From assembly GCA_964547795.1 (NCBI GenBank), contig CAZJPD010000001.1, positions 1 to 48,285 on the forward strand: a stretch of DNA of 48,285 bases. The letters run 5' to 3'. How positions within the stretch are numbered: position 1 is the stretch's first letter; each line of letters starts with the position of its first letter. Shown one piece after another: positions 1-7,830 of this stretch. This DNA is from CAZJPD01 sp964547795 (lineage in GTDB: Bacteria; Pseudomonadota; Alphaproteobacteria; Rickettsiales; Midichloriaceae). A program made the position numbers and the translations under genes. The notes under the pieces were generated by a model. The model ran no database searches, was not told the origin of the DNA, and saw nothing but the letters and a program-made list of their open reading frames with translations.

Positions 1-339
1 ATATAAGGATAGGGGAATTAGTGTATACCCCTTCCTTTTTACTAACCCTATTAGTTTTTTTATTTCTTTTTTATGTAATAACAACTTTCTTTGTCGTCTA
101 GGATAATGACTAAATTTTTTTGCTTTACTATACTCATTGATATTTGCACCTAATAAGAAAATCTCATCACCTATTTTGTCTGCATAGGATTCAGCAATAC
201 TAGCTTTTGAACACCTCAATGACTTCACTTCTGTTCCCTTTAATACAATACCCACCTCTATTTTATCTTCTATACAATACTTGTGATAGGCTTTTTTGTT
301 TTGAACAATAATCTTGATGTCTTGGTTGTTTTTCTTCAT
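1..339 (-). CDS. smpB: SsrA-binding protein SmpB (partial, 3' end outside the window)
   Basis: SmpB binds tmRNA and brings it to stalled ribosomes for trans-translation. The minus-strand frame starting at 339 gives 113 residues before the window ends. It shows the family signatures GIVLKGTEVKSLR, the SIAESYADKIGDEIFLL stretch, and HYPRRQRKLLLHKKEI, which forms the start of the C-terminal basic region. Bacterial SmpB is about 150-160 residues, so roughly 40 C-terminal residues lie outside the window. The ATG directly abuts the kdsA stop codon (340-342), so smpB is probably co-transcribed downstream of kdsA. Identification rests on motif recognition; I am confident in it. Confidence 0.93.
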   Translation of the reverse strand, partial: MKKNNQDIKIIVQNKKAYHKYCIEDKIEVGIVLKGTEVKSLRCSKASIAESYADKIGDEIFLLGANINEYSKAKKFSHYPRRQRKLLLHKKEIKKLIGLVKRKGYTLIPLSLY

Positions 340-1176
340 TTACTCAATAAATTTTTTGGCAAGATTATCAAATTCGGTAATTTCCTTAAGTAATTTGCTT
401 AACTGGTTTAATGGAAGCATACACGCTCTATCACTTGGTGCTTTATCTGGATTCTGGTGTATTTCTATAAATAGTGCTGCAATGCCAATAGCCACAGCTG
501 CTCTTGCCAGCGGTTTTATAAACCTTCTCTGACCACCACCCCCTATACCTTGTCCCCTAGGTTGTTGTACTGAATGGGTAGCATCAAACACAACTGGATA
601 ACCTGTATCCCCCATTAATTCCAAGCCCCTCATGTCGTTAATAAGCGTATTATATCCAAATGACACACCACGCTCAGTAAGCATGATTCGCTCATTTCCT
701 ATAGATGCTAATTTTTTTACGATATTTTTAACATCCCAGGGGGCTAGAAACTGTCCCTTTTTTATATTAATAACCCTACCTGTTTCCCCAGCTGTTAGTA
801 ACAAATCTGTCTGCCTACATAAAAAAGCTGGTATTTGGAGTATATCAACTACTTCTGCTATAGGATGACATTGTTCTGAAGAATGAACATCTGTCAATAC
901 TGGACATTTTATCTTTTCCCTTACCTCCTGAAATATCGGTAATGAGGTTTTCAATCCAACACCCCTCTTACTATCAATGGAGGTTCTGTTAGCCTTATCA
1001 AAAGAAGTTTTAAAAATGAACTTGATGTTGTATTTCTCTGTTATTTCTTTAATACCCATTGCTATTTCCAATGTATGATCTCTTGACTCCATTTGGCATG
1101 GACCTGCGATTAGGACGAGGGGCAAATCATTAGAAATAGATATATCTCCAAGTGATATTTTTTTAAATTTTTTCAT
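340..1176 (-). CDS. kdsA: 3-deoxy-8-phosphooctulonate synthase (KDO-8-P synthase)
   Basis: KdsA condenses phosphoenolpyruvate with arabinose 5-phosphate to make KDO-8-phosphate, the first committed step of inner-core LPS sugar synthesis in the cytoplasm. The 278-residue protein has family length and shows the N-terminal IAGPCQMES motif, KTSFDKANRTS, the VLTDVHSSEQ strand, LCRQTDLL, and the C-terminal FIEIHQNPDKAPSD segment. The frame begins with ATG at 1176 and ends immediately before smpB, so the two form a minus-strand pair. Together with kdsB at the far end of this window it implies that the cell makes KDO and therefore LPS. No abnormality is seen. Confidence 0.96.
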   Translation of the reverse strand: MKKFKKISLGDISISNDLPLVLIAGPCQMESRDHTLEIAMGIKEITEKYNIKFIFKTSFDKANRTSIDSKRGVGLKTSLPIFQEVREKIKCPVLTDVHSSEQCHPIAEVVDILQIPAFLCRQTDLLLTAGETGRVINIKKGQFLAPWDVKNIVKKLASIGNERIMLTERGVSFGYNTLINDMRGLELMGDTGYPVVFDATHSVQQPRGQGIGGGGQRRFIKPLARAAVAIGIAALFIEIHQNPDKAPSDRACMLPLNQLSKLLKEITEFDNLAKKFIE

Positions 1177-1265
1177 AACTATTTCGCCCCAAATTTAAGA
1201 GATTTTTATAATTGTTATTGTATGCTAAGTTGATGACTAGCTCAATATATTTTAGTTATTATAAT

Positions 1266-2555
1266 ATGGTAAAAATGCCCCATTGGCCAAAACCCTTTTG
1301 TAAAAATTTTATTGATCTGAAATTAGGGGGGGTAAAGACCTTATTAAGTAGAATAGGTAACCCCGAAAGAAAACTACCACCAGTAATTCACGTAGCTGGG
1401 ACGAATGGCAAGGGTTCTACTATAGCCTTTTTAAGAACTATACTAAAGGTTGCAGGATATAAAGTTCATCAATACACATCACCACACCTTATAAGGTTTA
1501 ATGAGAGAATTGTACTTGCTGATAAAAAAATCACTGACAAACAATTGTTTGAAATCATCGAAGAGTGCAGAACCCATGCAGAAGACCTTAAACTAACCTT
1601 CTTTGAGGCAACAACTATCGCTACATTCCTGGCTTTTTCAAAACATCCTGCAGACATAGTGCTATTAGAAACTGGTCTTGGAGGAAGGCTAGACGCAACC
1701 AATGTAGTAAAAAATGTTATATTGAGTGTAATAACCCCCATCTCTTATGATCACATGGAATTTCTAGGGGATTCTTTGTTGGAAATAGCAAGTGAAAAGG
1801 CAGGTATAATAAAACCAAATTCAAAATGCATTATTAGTTGGCAAGAAAAGGGGGTGCTTAATTTTTTGGTTCGAAGGTGTAAACAAATGGGGTGTCAAAA
1901 TTATGTATGGCAAAGGGATTGGAACTTTGTAAAAATTGATGATGGGTTTTCTTTTATAGATTTGTTAGGGGGAGAGGGGGTTGATTTCCCTATACCAAGC
2001 CTCAGGGGGATACACCAAATAGTAAATGCCTCAACTGCAATTGCAGCCATCAAGGTTATCAATACTGATTTTAATGTGAGTGATACGCATATAAAGCAGG
2101 GTCTGACAAAAACATATTGGGCTGCGAGAATGCAAAAAATTCAAAGTGGTACACTGTCATCTTTGTTGCCTAAAAAATGCGAGCTGTGGCTTGATGGTGC
2201 ACATAATACCTTTGGAGCAGAGATGCTATCAGCAACCTTAAATACACTTCCGCCTATGCCAACTTTTTTAATAAATGGCAGAACCAAAGACAGGGATATA
2301 GAGGGATTTTTAATGTGTTTTATAGGTAGGGTTGAGCATATGATTGCAGTTCCAGTAGAATGGGAGCCACTTAGTGAGAATCCAGAAAAAATAAAACAAG
2401 TGGCAGAAAAAATAGGATTTAGTGCTACTACATCTGAATCGTTGATTGAAGCGGTGCAAAAATGCTTGGAATTAGCAAAAGGAAGAACTATAAGAATACT
2501 GATATGTGGCTCCTTATACCTTGCTGGAGATGTGATGGAAGCTAGGTCAAGATAG
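1266..2555 (+). CDS. folC: Bifunctional dihydrofolate synthase / folylpolyglutamate synthase
   Basis: FolC joins glutamate to dihydropteroate and to reduced folates using ATP. The frame is open from a TTG at 1212 (447 aa), but alphaproteobacterial FolC proteins normally begin shortly before a PHWPKP segment, so I place the start at ATG 1266; ATG 1275 and ATG 1233 are alternatives. The Mur-ligase P-loop HVAGTNGKGST is clear, as are YTSPHL, the LLETGLGGRLDATNV region, ITPISYDHMEFLG and the C-terminal domain motif LDGAHN. The gene is divergent from kdsA and followed by the initiator tRNA. With folE in this window it supports at least partial folate synthesis. The start is less certain than the identity. 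Confidence 0.92.
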   Translation: MVKMPHWPKPFCKNFIDLKLGGVKTLLSRIGNPERKLPPVIHVAGTNGKGSTIAFLRTILKVAGYKVHQYTSPHLIRFNERIVLADKKITDKQLFEIIEECRTHAEDLKLTFFEATTIATFLAFSKHPADIVLLETGLGGRLDATNVVKNVILSVITPISYDHMEFLGDSLLEIASEKAGIIKPNSKCIISWQEKGVLNFLVRRCKQMGCQNYVWQRDWNFVKIDDGFSFIDLLGGEGVDFPIPSLRGIHQIVNASTAIAAIKVINTDFNVSDTHIKQGLTKTYWAARMQKIQSGTLSSLLPKKCELWLDGAHNTFGAEMLSATLNTLPPMPTFLINGRTKDRDIEGFLMCFIGRVEHMIAVPVEWEPLSENPEKIKQVAEKIGFSATTSESLIEAVQKCLELAKGRTIRILICGSLYLAGDVMEARSR

Positions 2556-2592
2556 TTTTTTCCATATTTTTAGAAATTCCCAAAATTTCCGA

Positions 2593-2619
2593 TTGAAAGT
2601 ATTTTAATAATGTGATACT
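2593..2619 (+). promoter_or_regulatory. Putative promoter of the initiator tRNA
   Basis: TTGAAA at 2593-2598 resembles a -35 box. GATACT at 2614-2619, preceded by TG one base upstream (TGTGATACT), resembles an extended -10. The spacer is 15 bases, slightly short. The tRNA begins 21 bases downstream. This is inferred from pattern only. Confidence 0.4.
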
Positions 2620-2640
2620 CATTTCAGCAATATCATGCGA

Positions 2641-2717
2641 TGCGGGGTGGAGCAGCTAGGAAGCTTATCAGGCTCATAACCTGAAGGTCGCAGGTTCAAA
2701 TCCTGCCCCCGCTACCA
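2641..2717 (+). tRNA. Initiator tRNA-fMet (anticodon CAT), CCA encoded
   Basis: The 77-base sequence folds as a cloverleaf with anticodon loop CTCATAA on a TCAGG/CCTGA stem, T-arm GCAGG-TTCAAAT-CCTGC, and encoded ACCA. Acceptor strands TGCGGGG and CCCCGCT leave position 1:72 unpaired (U-U). An unpaired first acceptor position is the hallmark of bacterial initiator tRNA, which is normally C-A in E. coli. The overall sequence closely resembles bacterial initiators rather than elongator Met tRNA. Confidence 0.95.
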
Positions 2718-3075
2718 GAGTTTGGGCTAGATACAGGGGATTAGAGAAAAAGGTAGAATTTTATGTTTCCGCACTGTTTCCGAAAAATAACTAAGATAGG
2801 GACGCCTTAAAAAGAAAATTGTTTATCTATAAAGATTGATAAAAGGCTTTTTAAGCTTACTAATGGGGTGTTGGGTAAAAGGAAATAAGCTAAAAAAGGG
2901 GCTTCTACAAAATCATTTAATCAATGAATTACAATCCATCTACTATTAGGTTTACATAATCCATGGATAATATAACATTTCATCTATCTCTAGGCAATAT
3001 TTCCAAAATTCTTACCTTTACAGAATGACTTTTTTTGTATATACAATCTATATTAGCTTTAATATATGGTTGCTT
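2718..3075 (+). other. Intergenic region between tRNA-fMet and rpsP, no gene seen
   Basis: No supported coding frame lies here. A short direct repeat of TTTCCG (TGTTTCCGCACTGTTTCCG, about 2764-2782) follows the tRNA 3' end. This kind of tRNA-flanking sequence sometimes marks an old integration site, but no integrase or second att copy is visible, so I do not call one. The rpsP promoter probably lies near the right end. Confidence 0.4.
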
Positions 3076-3528
3076 ATGACAGTAAAAATTAGGTTAGCAA
3101 GATTCGGAGCTAAAAAGAGACCTTGTTATAGAATGGTGGTTGCTAATTCAAATGCATCAAGGGATGGAAAATTTTTAGAAAAGGTTGGGATATATAATCC
3201 AATGCTATCCAAAGAAGACGAAAATAGGGTTGTTCTTAATCAAGATAGGATAAAGCATTGGCTATCAGTCGGTGCACAACCAACAGAGAGGGTAAGTAAG
3301 TTTTTGGAAAAAACAAAAGTTATCAAGATTAAAACCACTATAAAAAGGGGTGTGAGAGCTAAAATCACTACAGATATACCCGCTAAAAAAGAACTCAAAG
3401 AGAAAGACAAGGTAGTTGCAGGTAAGTTTGTTGAGAAGGGGGTTGAAAAGGACAAAGTAGTTGTAGATAAGCCTGTTGAAGAAAAACTGGAGAAAAATAA
3501 AAAAGCAGAAGACGACAAAGATAAATAA
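3076..3528 (+). CDS. rpsP: 30S ribosomal protein S16 with a long charged C-terminal extension
   Basis: S16 is a small-subunit protein that stabilises 16S rRNA folding. An upstream frame extends to 3025, but the family start is MTVKIRLARFGAKKRP, which places the ATG at 3076 and gives 150 residues. Residues 1 to about 82 match the compact S16 domain, including KRPCYRMVVAN, SRDGKFLEKVGIYNP and WLSVGAQPTERV. The remaining 65-70 residues are a low-complexity Lys/Glu/Val/Asp tail with an internal repeat (EKDKVV...FVEKGV, then EKDKVV...PVEEKL). Tails occur on S16 in several alphaproteobacteria. It opens the rpsP-trmD-rplS operon; rimM, usually next, is absent. Confidence 0.95.
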   Translation: MTVKIRLARFGAKKRPCYRMVVANSNASRDGKFLEKVGIYNPMLSKEDENRVVLNQDRIKHWLSVGAQPTERVSKFLEKTKVIKIKTTIKRGVRAKITTDIPAKKELKEKDKVVAGKFVEKGVEKDKVVVDKPVEEKLEKNKKAEDDKDK

Positions 3529-3535
3529 TTCTACC

Positions 3536-3553
3536 TATCAAGTAAGCTTGATA
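3536..3553 (+). other. Perfect 7-bp hairpin between rpsP and trmD
   Basis: TATCAAG-TAAG-CTTGATA forms a perfect 7-bp stem with a 4-base loop, ending 14 bases before the trmD start. It has no following T run, so it is not a typical terminator. It could act as an mRNA processing or stability element between the two cistrons, in the position where rimM usually lies. Confidence 0.4.
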
Positions 3554-3567
3554 TTAGAGGTAAGAAA

Positions 3568-4290
3568 ATGTGGTGGGTAAATATCTTGACATTATTTCCT
3601 GAAATATATCCAGGTCCGATACAGTATTCAGTTCATGGCAAAGCGTTAGATGCAAAATTATGGGATATAAAGATCAAAAATATAAGAGACTTTGCTTTTA
3701 ACAAGCATAAAACCATAGATTCCCCACCTTACGGAGGGGGGGGGGGAATGATATTAAGAGCAGATGTTTTGGGTGAAGCAATAGAAAAATTCTTTTTGCC
3801 TAATAGATTTCCCATTATCTATTTGTCCCCTAAAGGTAGATTATTTAACCAAAAAATGGCAAAAATTTTTGTCCAATCAGCCGATGGGATAAATATTTTA
3901 TGTGGACGCTTTGAAGGTATTGATGAGAGAGTAATAAAAGAGTACAAAATAGTTGAAATTAGCATAGGAGACTATATACTATCTTCTGGTGATATAGCTG
4001 CATTAGCTATTATAGATTGCTGTCTAAGGTTGTTACCTAGGTATTTAGGAAATGAAAAGTCGCTGAAAGAAGAGAGTTTTGGAGAAGGTTATTACGAAAA
4101 CCTACTGGAGTATCCGCATTATACCAAACCTGTTGTGTGGAAATCTAATGCAGTGCCTGAGGTATTGATTTCAGGTCACCACGTTAAGGTTGATGAATGG
4201 AGACTGAATAAAGCAAAAGAAGAGACAAGGAATAAGAGACCGGATTTATGGAGCAAATACTTAAATGGAGTTAAAAATGAACTTAGTTGA
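3568..4290 (+). CDS. trmD: tRNA (guanine-N1)-methyltransferase TrmD
   Basis: TrmD methylates G37 of tRNAs reading CNN codons, using SAM bound in a trefoil-knot fold, and prevents +1 frameshifting. The 240-residue protein shows the family opening WVNILTLFPEIYPG, the substrate loop PYGGGGGM, IYLSPKGRLFNQ, the knot motif LCGRFEGIDERV, EISIGDYILSSGDIAAL, and the C-terminal VLISGHH. It begins with ATG at 3568, preceded by an AGAGG ribosome-binding site. The glycine loop is encoded by an 11-base G run (3736-3746), unusual in so AT-rich a genome and prone to slippage, yet here in frame. It overlaps rplS. Confidence 0.96.
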   Translation: MWWVNILTLFPEIYPGPIQYSVHGKALDAKLWDIKIKNIRDFAFNKHKTIDSPPYGGGGGMILRADVLGEAIEKFFLPNRFPIIYLSPKGRLFNQKMAKIFVQSADGINILCGRFEGIDERVIKEYKIVEISIGDYILSSGDIAALAIIDCCLRLLPRYLGNEKSLKEESFGEGYYENLLEYPHYTKPVVWKSNAVPEVLISGHHVKVDEWRLNKAKEETRNKRPDLWSKYLNGVKNELS

Positions 4291-4648
4291 AAAATACATC
4301 AAAAAACAAATTACTACCCTTGTGAAGGGCAAGGATTTGCCTGATTTTAAACCAGGGGATACAGTAAAAGTACACAATAAAATTATAGACGAAACTAGTG
4401 AACGTATACAGATTTTTGGGGGGGTTTGTATTGCAAGAACCAATAGCAAGTTGGGTTCTACATTTAAAGTAAAAAAAATCAGTGGAGGTATGTGTTTTGA
4501 AAAGACATTTCCTCTTTATTCCCAATTGGTAGCAAAAATAGAGCTGATACGAAAAGGTAATGTTAGAAGGGCAAAGTTGTATTATATGAGAGAGTTGGTG
4601 GGCAAAGTAGCTAGAATTAAAGAAAGAATAGAGTTGGGTAGCAATTAA
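4277..4648 (+). CDS. rplS: 50S ribosomal protein L19
   Basis: L19 lies at the 30S-50S interface. The family start MNLVEKYIKKQ places the ATG at 4277, inside the end of trmD (14-base overlap), giving 123 residues; ATG 4265 is also in frame. Recognisable segments are FKPGDTVKVHNKI, ERIQIFGGVCIAR, FKVKKIS, the LYSQLVAKIELIRKGNVRRAKLYYMR region in pieces, and LVGKVARIKE. The overlap with trmD suggests translational coupling. It is the last gene of the rpsP-trmD-rplS operon. No abnormality is seen. Confidence 0.95.
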   Translation: MNLVEKYIKKQITTLVKGKDLPDFKPGDTVKVHNKIIDETSERIQIFGGVCIARTNSKLGSTFKVKKISGGMCFEKTFPLYSQLVAKIELIRKGNVRRAKLYYMRELVGKVARIKERIELGSN

Positions 4649-4670
4649 AAAAAGACCCAATAAGTGGGTC
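4647..4670 (-). terminator. Rho-independent terminator reading leftward
   Basis: Read on the minus strand, GACCC-ACTTATT-GGGTC is a 5-bp stem with a 7-base loop followed by a T7 run. It would end minus-strand transcription coming from murB (stop at 4865). The same stem lies just after rplS and may also act on that convergent transcript, but it lacks T residues in that direction. Confidence 0.55.
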
Positions 4671-4864
4671 AATCAGATTATTCGTGTAAATAGAAAAATT
4701 TTATTTATCAATTAAATCATATTTTAAACCCCCACATAAAGGTTCAAATTGATTAAGAGCAAGAATCCTATTTTAGCTTCGCTGCTTTCAGCATTTGATG
4801 GACCAACCCATAAGATTAGCTCATTTACTAATTTTTTACTTACTATTGACCTTTTTTAGATAGT

Positions 4865-5755
4865 TTATCCAATAATTTTTATCTCCTCTTCCAGGTCAAT
4901 ATTGAATTTTTCCTTTACTCTTTCCTTAGCAGTTTTTATCAAAAATTCTAAATCTGAGGTTTTGGCATTTCCCTCATTTACCAAAAAATTACAATGCAAT
5001 TCTGAAAATTTTGCATCGCCTTGTCTCATACCTCTTAATCCACATTGGTCAATCAACTGCCAAGCTTTATGATTGTTTGGATTTTTAAATGTAGAACCAC
5101 CTGTTTTGGATTTTATAGGCTGAGTTGATGATCTTTGCTTTTGAATATTTCCAATTACCTTTAGTATTTCAGCTTTATCTCCCTTTTGTCCCCTCAGCTT
5201 TGCTTCATAAAATATCCATTCATCGCTTAGATTTTTTCCTCTATAGCGATAACCAATCTCTCTGTTTTGAAAAGTTTTCATTTCTCCAGTCAGCATACTA
5301 ATTACCTTAGCTTCAATTAAACCCGATGATGTATCCTTATTATAAGCACCTGCATTCATAGCCAAAGCTCCTCCTATACTTCCTGGAATCCCAGCAAAAA
5401 ATTCAAGTCCTGCTATTGAGTTTTTTGCTGCATAAGTAGCAAGATTTAAATCCAAACATGCACCTCCTACCACAATATCGTTACCCCCATACTCAATATA
5501 ATTAAATCCTGATCCAAGCTTTATCATAACACCCTTTATTCCACCATCACGAATCAATAAATTAGAGCCTGCACCCATAATATAAACAGGCAAATCTCCA
5601 GGCTTATTCAATAAAAAACATTCTAAATCTTCAACATCTTGTGGAATAAATAAAACCTCAGCGATAGCAGTTGTTTTAAACCAACACATCTTGCCAACAT
5701 CAGCATTTTCTCTGTACTTTCCTTTAATCTCTGGTAAACTATCGGTGGTAAACAT
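4865..5755 (-). CDS. murB: UDP-N-acetylenolpyruvoylglucosamine reductase MurB
   Basis: MurB is the FAD- and NADPH-dependent enzyme that reduces UDP-GlcNAc-enolpyruvate to UDP-MurNAc in cytoplasmic peptidoglycan synthesis. The 296-residue protein shows the FAD-binding motif GAGSNLLIRDGG, the AGIPGSIGGALAMNAGAY segment, GYRYR, the proton-donating Ser in GGSTFKNP, a NFLVN segment and the C-terminal Glu-containing EEEIKIIG. It stands alone without murC or ddl next to it. Its ATG (5753-5755) is only 16 bases from the divergent prfB ATG, so the two promoters must overlap each other or the coding sequences. Confidence 0.96.
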   Translation of the reverse strand: MFTTDSLPEIKGKYRENADVGKMCWFKTTAIAEVLFIPQDVEDLECFLLNKPGDLPVYIMGAGSNLLIRDGGIKGVMIKLGSGFNYIEYGGNDIVVGGACLDLNLATYAAKNSIAGLEFFAGIPGSIGGALAMNAGAYNKDTSSGLIEAKVISMLTGEMKTFQNREIGYRYRGKNLSDEWIFYEAKLRGQKGDKAEILKVIGNIQKQRSSTQPIKSKTGGSTFKNPNNHKAWQLIDQCGLRGMRQGDAKFSELHCNFLVNEGNAKTSDLEFLIKTAKERVKEKFNIDLEEEIKIIG

Positions 5756-5771
5756 TTAAAACGAGTCTTAT

Positions 5772-6903
5772 ATGAATACTGAAATTCTAGGTATCAAGGA
5801 TAGCATAGAAAAGTCATTAGAACTACTAAGAGGTTATCTTTGACCTGGAAGAGGCTGAGAAAAAATTAAAAGAGTTATCAAAAAAAGTTGAAGATCCGAA
5901 TTTATGGTCTGATCAAAACAAGGCTAAATCCATATTGAGAGAAAAAAATTACCTAGAGGCTAATATAGGGAAAATTGCATCCATAAGTGATGATTTAAAA
6001 TCTTATCTGGATATGATTAAATTGTCAGAAATTGAAGGGGATGAAGAGATTTATAATGAGACCTTACTTCAACTAAAGGAGTTAGAAGATTCAGCAAAAA
6101 AACAAGAGATAGGATGTTTATTTAGTGGTGAGTTAGATGAAAATCATTGCTTTCTGGAAATTCATTCAGGGGCTGGTGGGACAGAAAGCGACGATTGGGC
6201 TTCTATGTTAATGCGAATGTATACTAGATGGATAGAGAGACATAATTTTCAATATGAGATCATCGATACCTTAATTGGTGATGGGGTGGGTATAAAATTC
6301 GTTACATTTAAAATAAAAGGAAAGAATGCTTTTGGTTGGTTAAAAACAGAGAGAGGTGTACATCGTTTAGTAAGAATATCACCATTTAACAGTGCAGGGA
6401 AACGCCATACTAGTTTTGCAAGTGTTTGGATTTATCCAAAGATTGATAATAATGTCTCTGTTGAAATCAAAGAATCTGATTTGAGGATTGATACATATCG
6501 CTCATCAGGAGCAGGAGGACAGCATGTTAATACCACAGATAGTGCAGTTAGAATAACGCATTTGCCTACAAAGATTATTGTACAATGTCAGAATAATAGG
6601 TCGCAACATAGAAATAAAGATGAGTGCATGTCTATGTTACGATCTAAGTTATATGAAATTGAGTTAAAGAAACTAGAGGATAAGGATGATAAGAAAAACT
6701 CGGAAAAAACAGAAATCGGATGGGGGAATCAAATTCGTTCTTACGTTCTACATCCATATAAGATGGTGAAAGACTTGCGTACCCAGCACCAAACCACCAA
6801 TATTGAGGCTATTTTATATGGTGATATTGATGACTTTATCCAAAAGGCTTTAAAAGACTCTGTTAGTGGGAAAGGCTTGAAAAAACTCCAAGTAAAAAAA
6901 TAA
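5772..6903 (+). CDS. prfB: Peptide chain release factor 2, with programmed +1 frameshift
   Basis: RF2 recognises UAA and UGA stop codons and triggers peptide release. The frame starts at ATG 5772 and reads 23 codons to an in-frame TGA at 5841-5843, in the context TAT CTT TGA C preceded by the Shine-Dalgarno-like AAGAGG. This is the conserved autoregulatory site where ribosomes slip +1 on CTT; skipping T5841 continues in frame to 6903, giving about 376 residues. The codon-recognition tripeptide SPF (VRISPFNSAGKRHTSF) marks RF2 rather than RF1, and GGQ lies at about residues 248-250 (SSGAGGQHVNTTDSAV). It is divergent from murB. Confidence 0.96.
5829..5844 (+). promoter_or_regulatory. prfB programmed frameshift site
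   Basis: AAGAGG (internal Shine-Dalgarno-like, starting at 5828-5829), TAT, the slippery CTT codon (5838-5840), then TGA C match the canonical RF2 autoregulation signal. Low RF2 favours slippage and thus RF2 synthesis. The downstream frame resumes at GAC 5842. Confidence 0.93.
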
Positions 6904-6970
6904 AAACTTGAAGAAAATTGCTAATTCTACTACAAGTTATTATAACTTTTATGATGAGCAATATAATATA

Positions 6971-7516
6971 ATGAATTATCCTTTAATGCCAATAGCAACA
7001 GCTATATGGTTAGTTGAGAATACAACACTTACTTTTGAGCAAATTGCAATTTTCTGTGGATTGCACATACTTGAGGTTCGAGGCATTGCTGATGGAGGGG
7101 TTGCACAAGATATTAGGGGGGTAGATCCAATAACTCATGGGCAACTGACTAAAGATGAAATTAAAAAATGTGAAAAAGATAGTACTGAGAGATTAATTTT
7201 ATCAGAATTAGCTGTTAAGCTTATAAAAGAACAACAGAAAACTAATAAAAGGGGGAGTTACATTCCTATTGCAAGAAGGCAAGATAAACCTAATGCTGTA
7301 ATGTGGTTGCTTAAAAATTGTCCTAAAATGACAAATGCTCAGATTTCTAAATTGATCGGGACAACAAAAAATACGATAAATTTAATACGTGAAAAAACAC
7401 ACTGGAATTATAGTAGCCTTCGTGTTAAAAACCCCGTTTTACTTAGTCTTTGTACACAAACTGAACTGAACTATATACATGAGGTAGCCAAGAAAAAAGC
7501 AGAAGATGATAAGTAA
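6971..7516 (+). CDS. trcR: DUF1013 transcription regulator TrcR
   Basis: The protein matches the alphaproteobacterial DUF1013 family; in Caulobacter its member TrcR associates with RNA polymerase and affects cell-cycle transcription. The frame is open from TTG 6908, but homologues begin close to a PLMPxATAxWL segment, so I use ATG 6971 (181 residues, family-like). Visible motifs are PLMPIATAIWLVENT, LTFEQIAIFCGLH, VRGIADGGVAQ, the DPITHGQLT segment, RRQDKPNAVMWLL and ISKLIGTTKNTI, the last resembling a helix-turn-helix. It follows prfB closely and may share its transcript. The function is inferred from the Caulobacter protein. Confidence 0.85.
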   Translation: MNYPLMPIATAIWLVENTTLTFEQIAIFCGLHILEVRGIADGGVAQDIRGVDPITHGQLTKDEIKKCEKDSTERLILSELAVKLIKEQQKTNKRGSYIPIARRQDKPNAVMWLLKNCPKMTNAQISKLIGTTKNTINLIREKTHWNYSSLRVKNPVLLSLCTQTELNYIHEVAKKKAEDDK

Positions 7517-7524
7517 GTAAAATT

Positions 7525-7539
7525 GGCACTGTTGCAAAG
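7525..7539 (+). repeat. Sequence resembling an IS6-family terminal inverted repeat (single end)
   Basis: GGCACTGTTGCAAAG matches the start of terminal repeats known from IS6-family elements such as IS26. No transposase and no opposite end are seen nearby, so this is at most a solo remnant or a chance match. Confidence 0.25.
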
Positions 7540-7635
7540 TGTATATGTGTCAAGTTAAGGGATGTAAGGGTGGTAAATTGAGGGATTGAAATGTAGAAAG
7601 TAGCCTTTTCCTATCTTTTTTAGTTTATCTCAATC

Positions 7636-7807
7636 TATAGCTTATTTCACCAAAGTGTGGAGATTGTTGTAGCTGTACATCTTGGTCATTGCGAGCCTAC
7701 AGCAGTAGGCTTGGCAATCCACCCCCCTGCCCTGTCATTGCGAACTCACAGAGTGAGTATGACAATCCCTGGATCACCACAGTCGCTTTCACTCCATCGT
7801 GATGACG
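7636..7807 (+). repeat. Dispersed palindromic repeat, copy 1 (upstream of sufS)
   Basis: The segment starts TATAGCTTATTTCAC and contains a GTCATTGCGAGCCTACAGC / GTAGGCTTGGCAATCCA half, a second GTCATTGCGAACTC stretch, and CTGGATCACCAC...ATCGTGATGACG, whose ends are partly complementary. Copy 2 downstream of sufS is collinear over most of its length, and copy 3 near recA shares the core. The GTCATTGCGAGC / GGCAATCC theme is typical of rickettsial intergenic palindromic elements. A short frame through it (7657-7863) is not a gene. Confidence 0.8.
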
Positions 7808-7830
7808 GAATAAAAAAGTCGAAATATAAT

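Noticed and set aside
2718..2790. Prophage or integrative element attachment site after tRNA-fMet
   Set aside because: Only a short TTTCCG direct repeat is visible; no integrase, no second copy of the tRNA 3' end, and ribosomal genes follow.
3240..3518. Ser-rich minus-strand frame inside rpsP
   Set aside because: It is the antisense shadow of the Lys/Glu-rich S16 tail.
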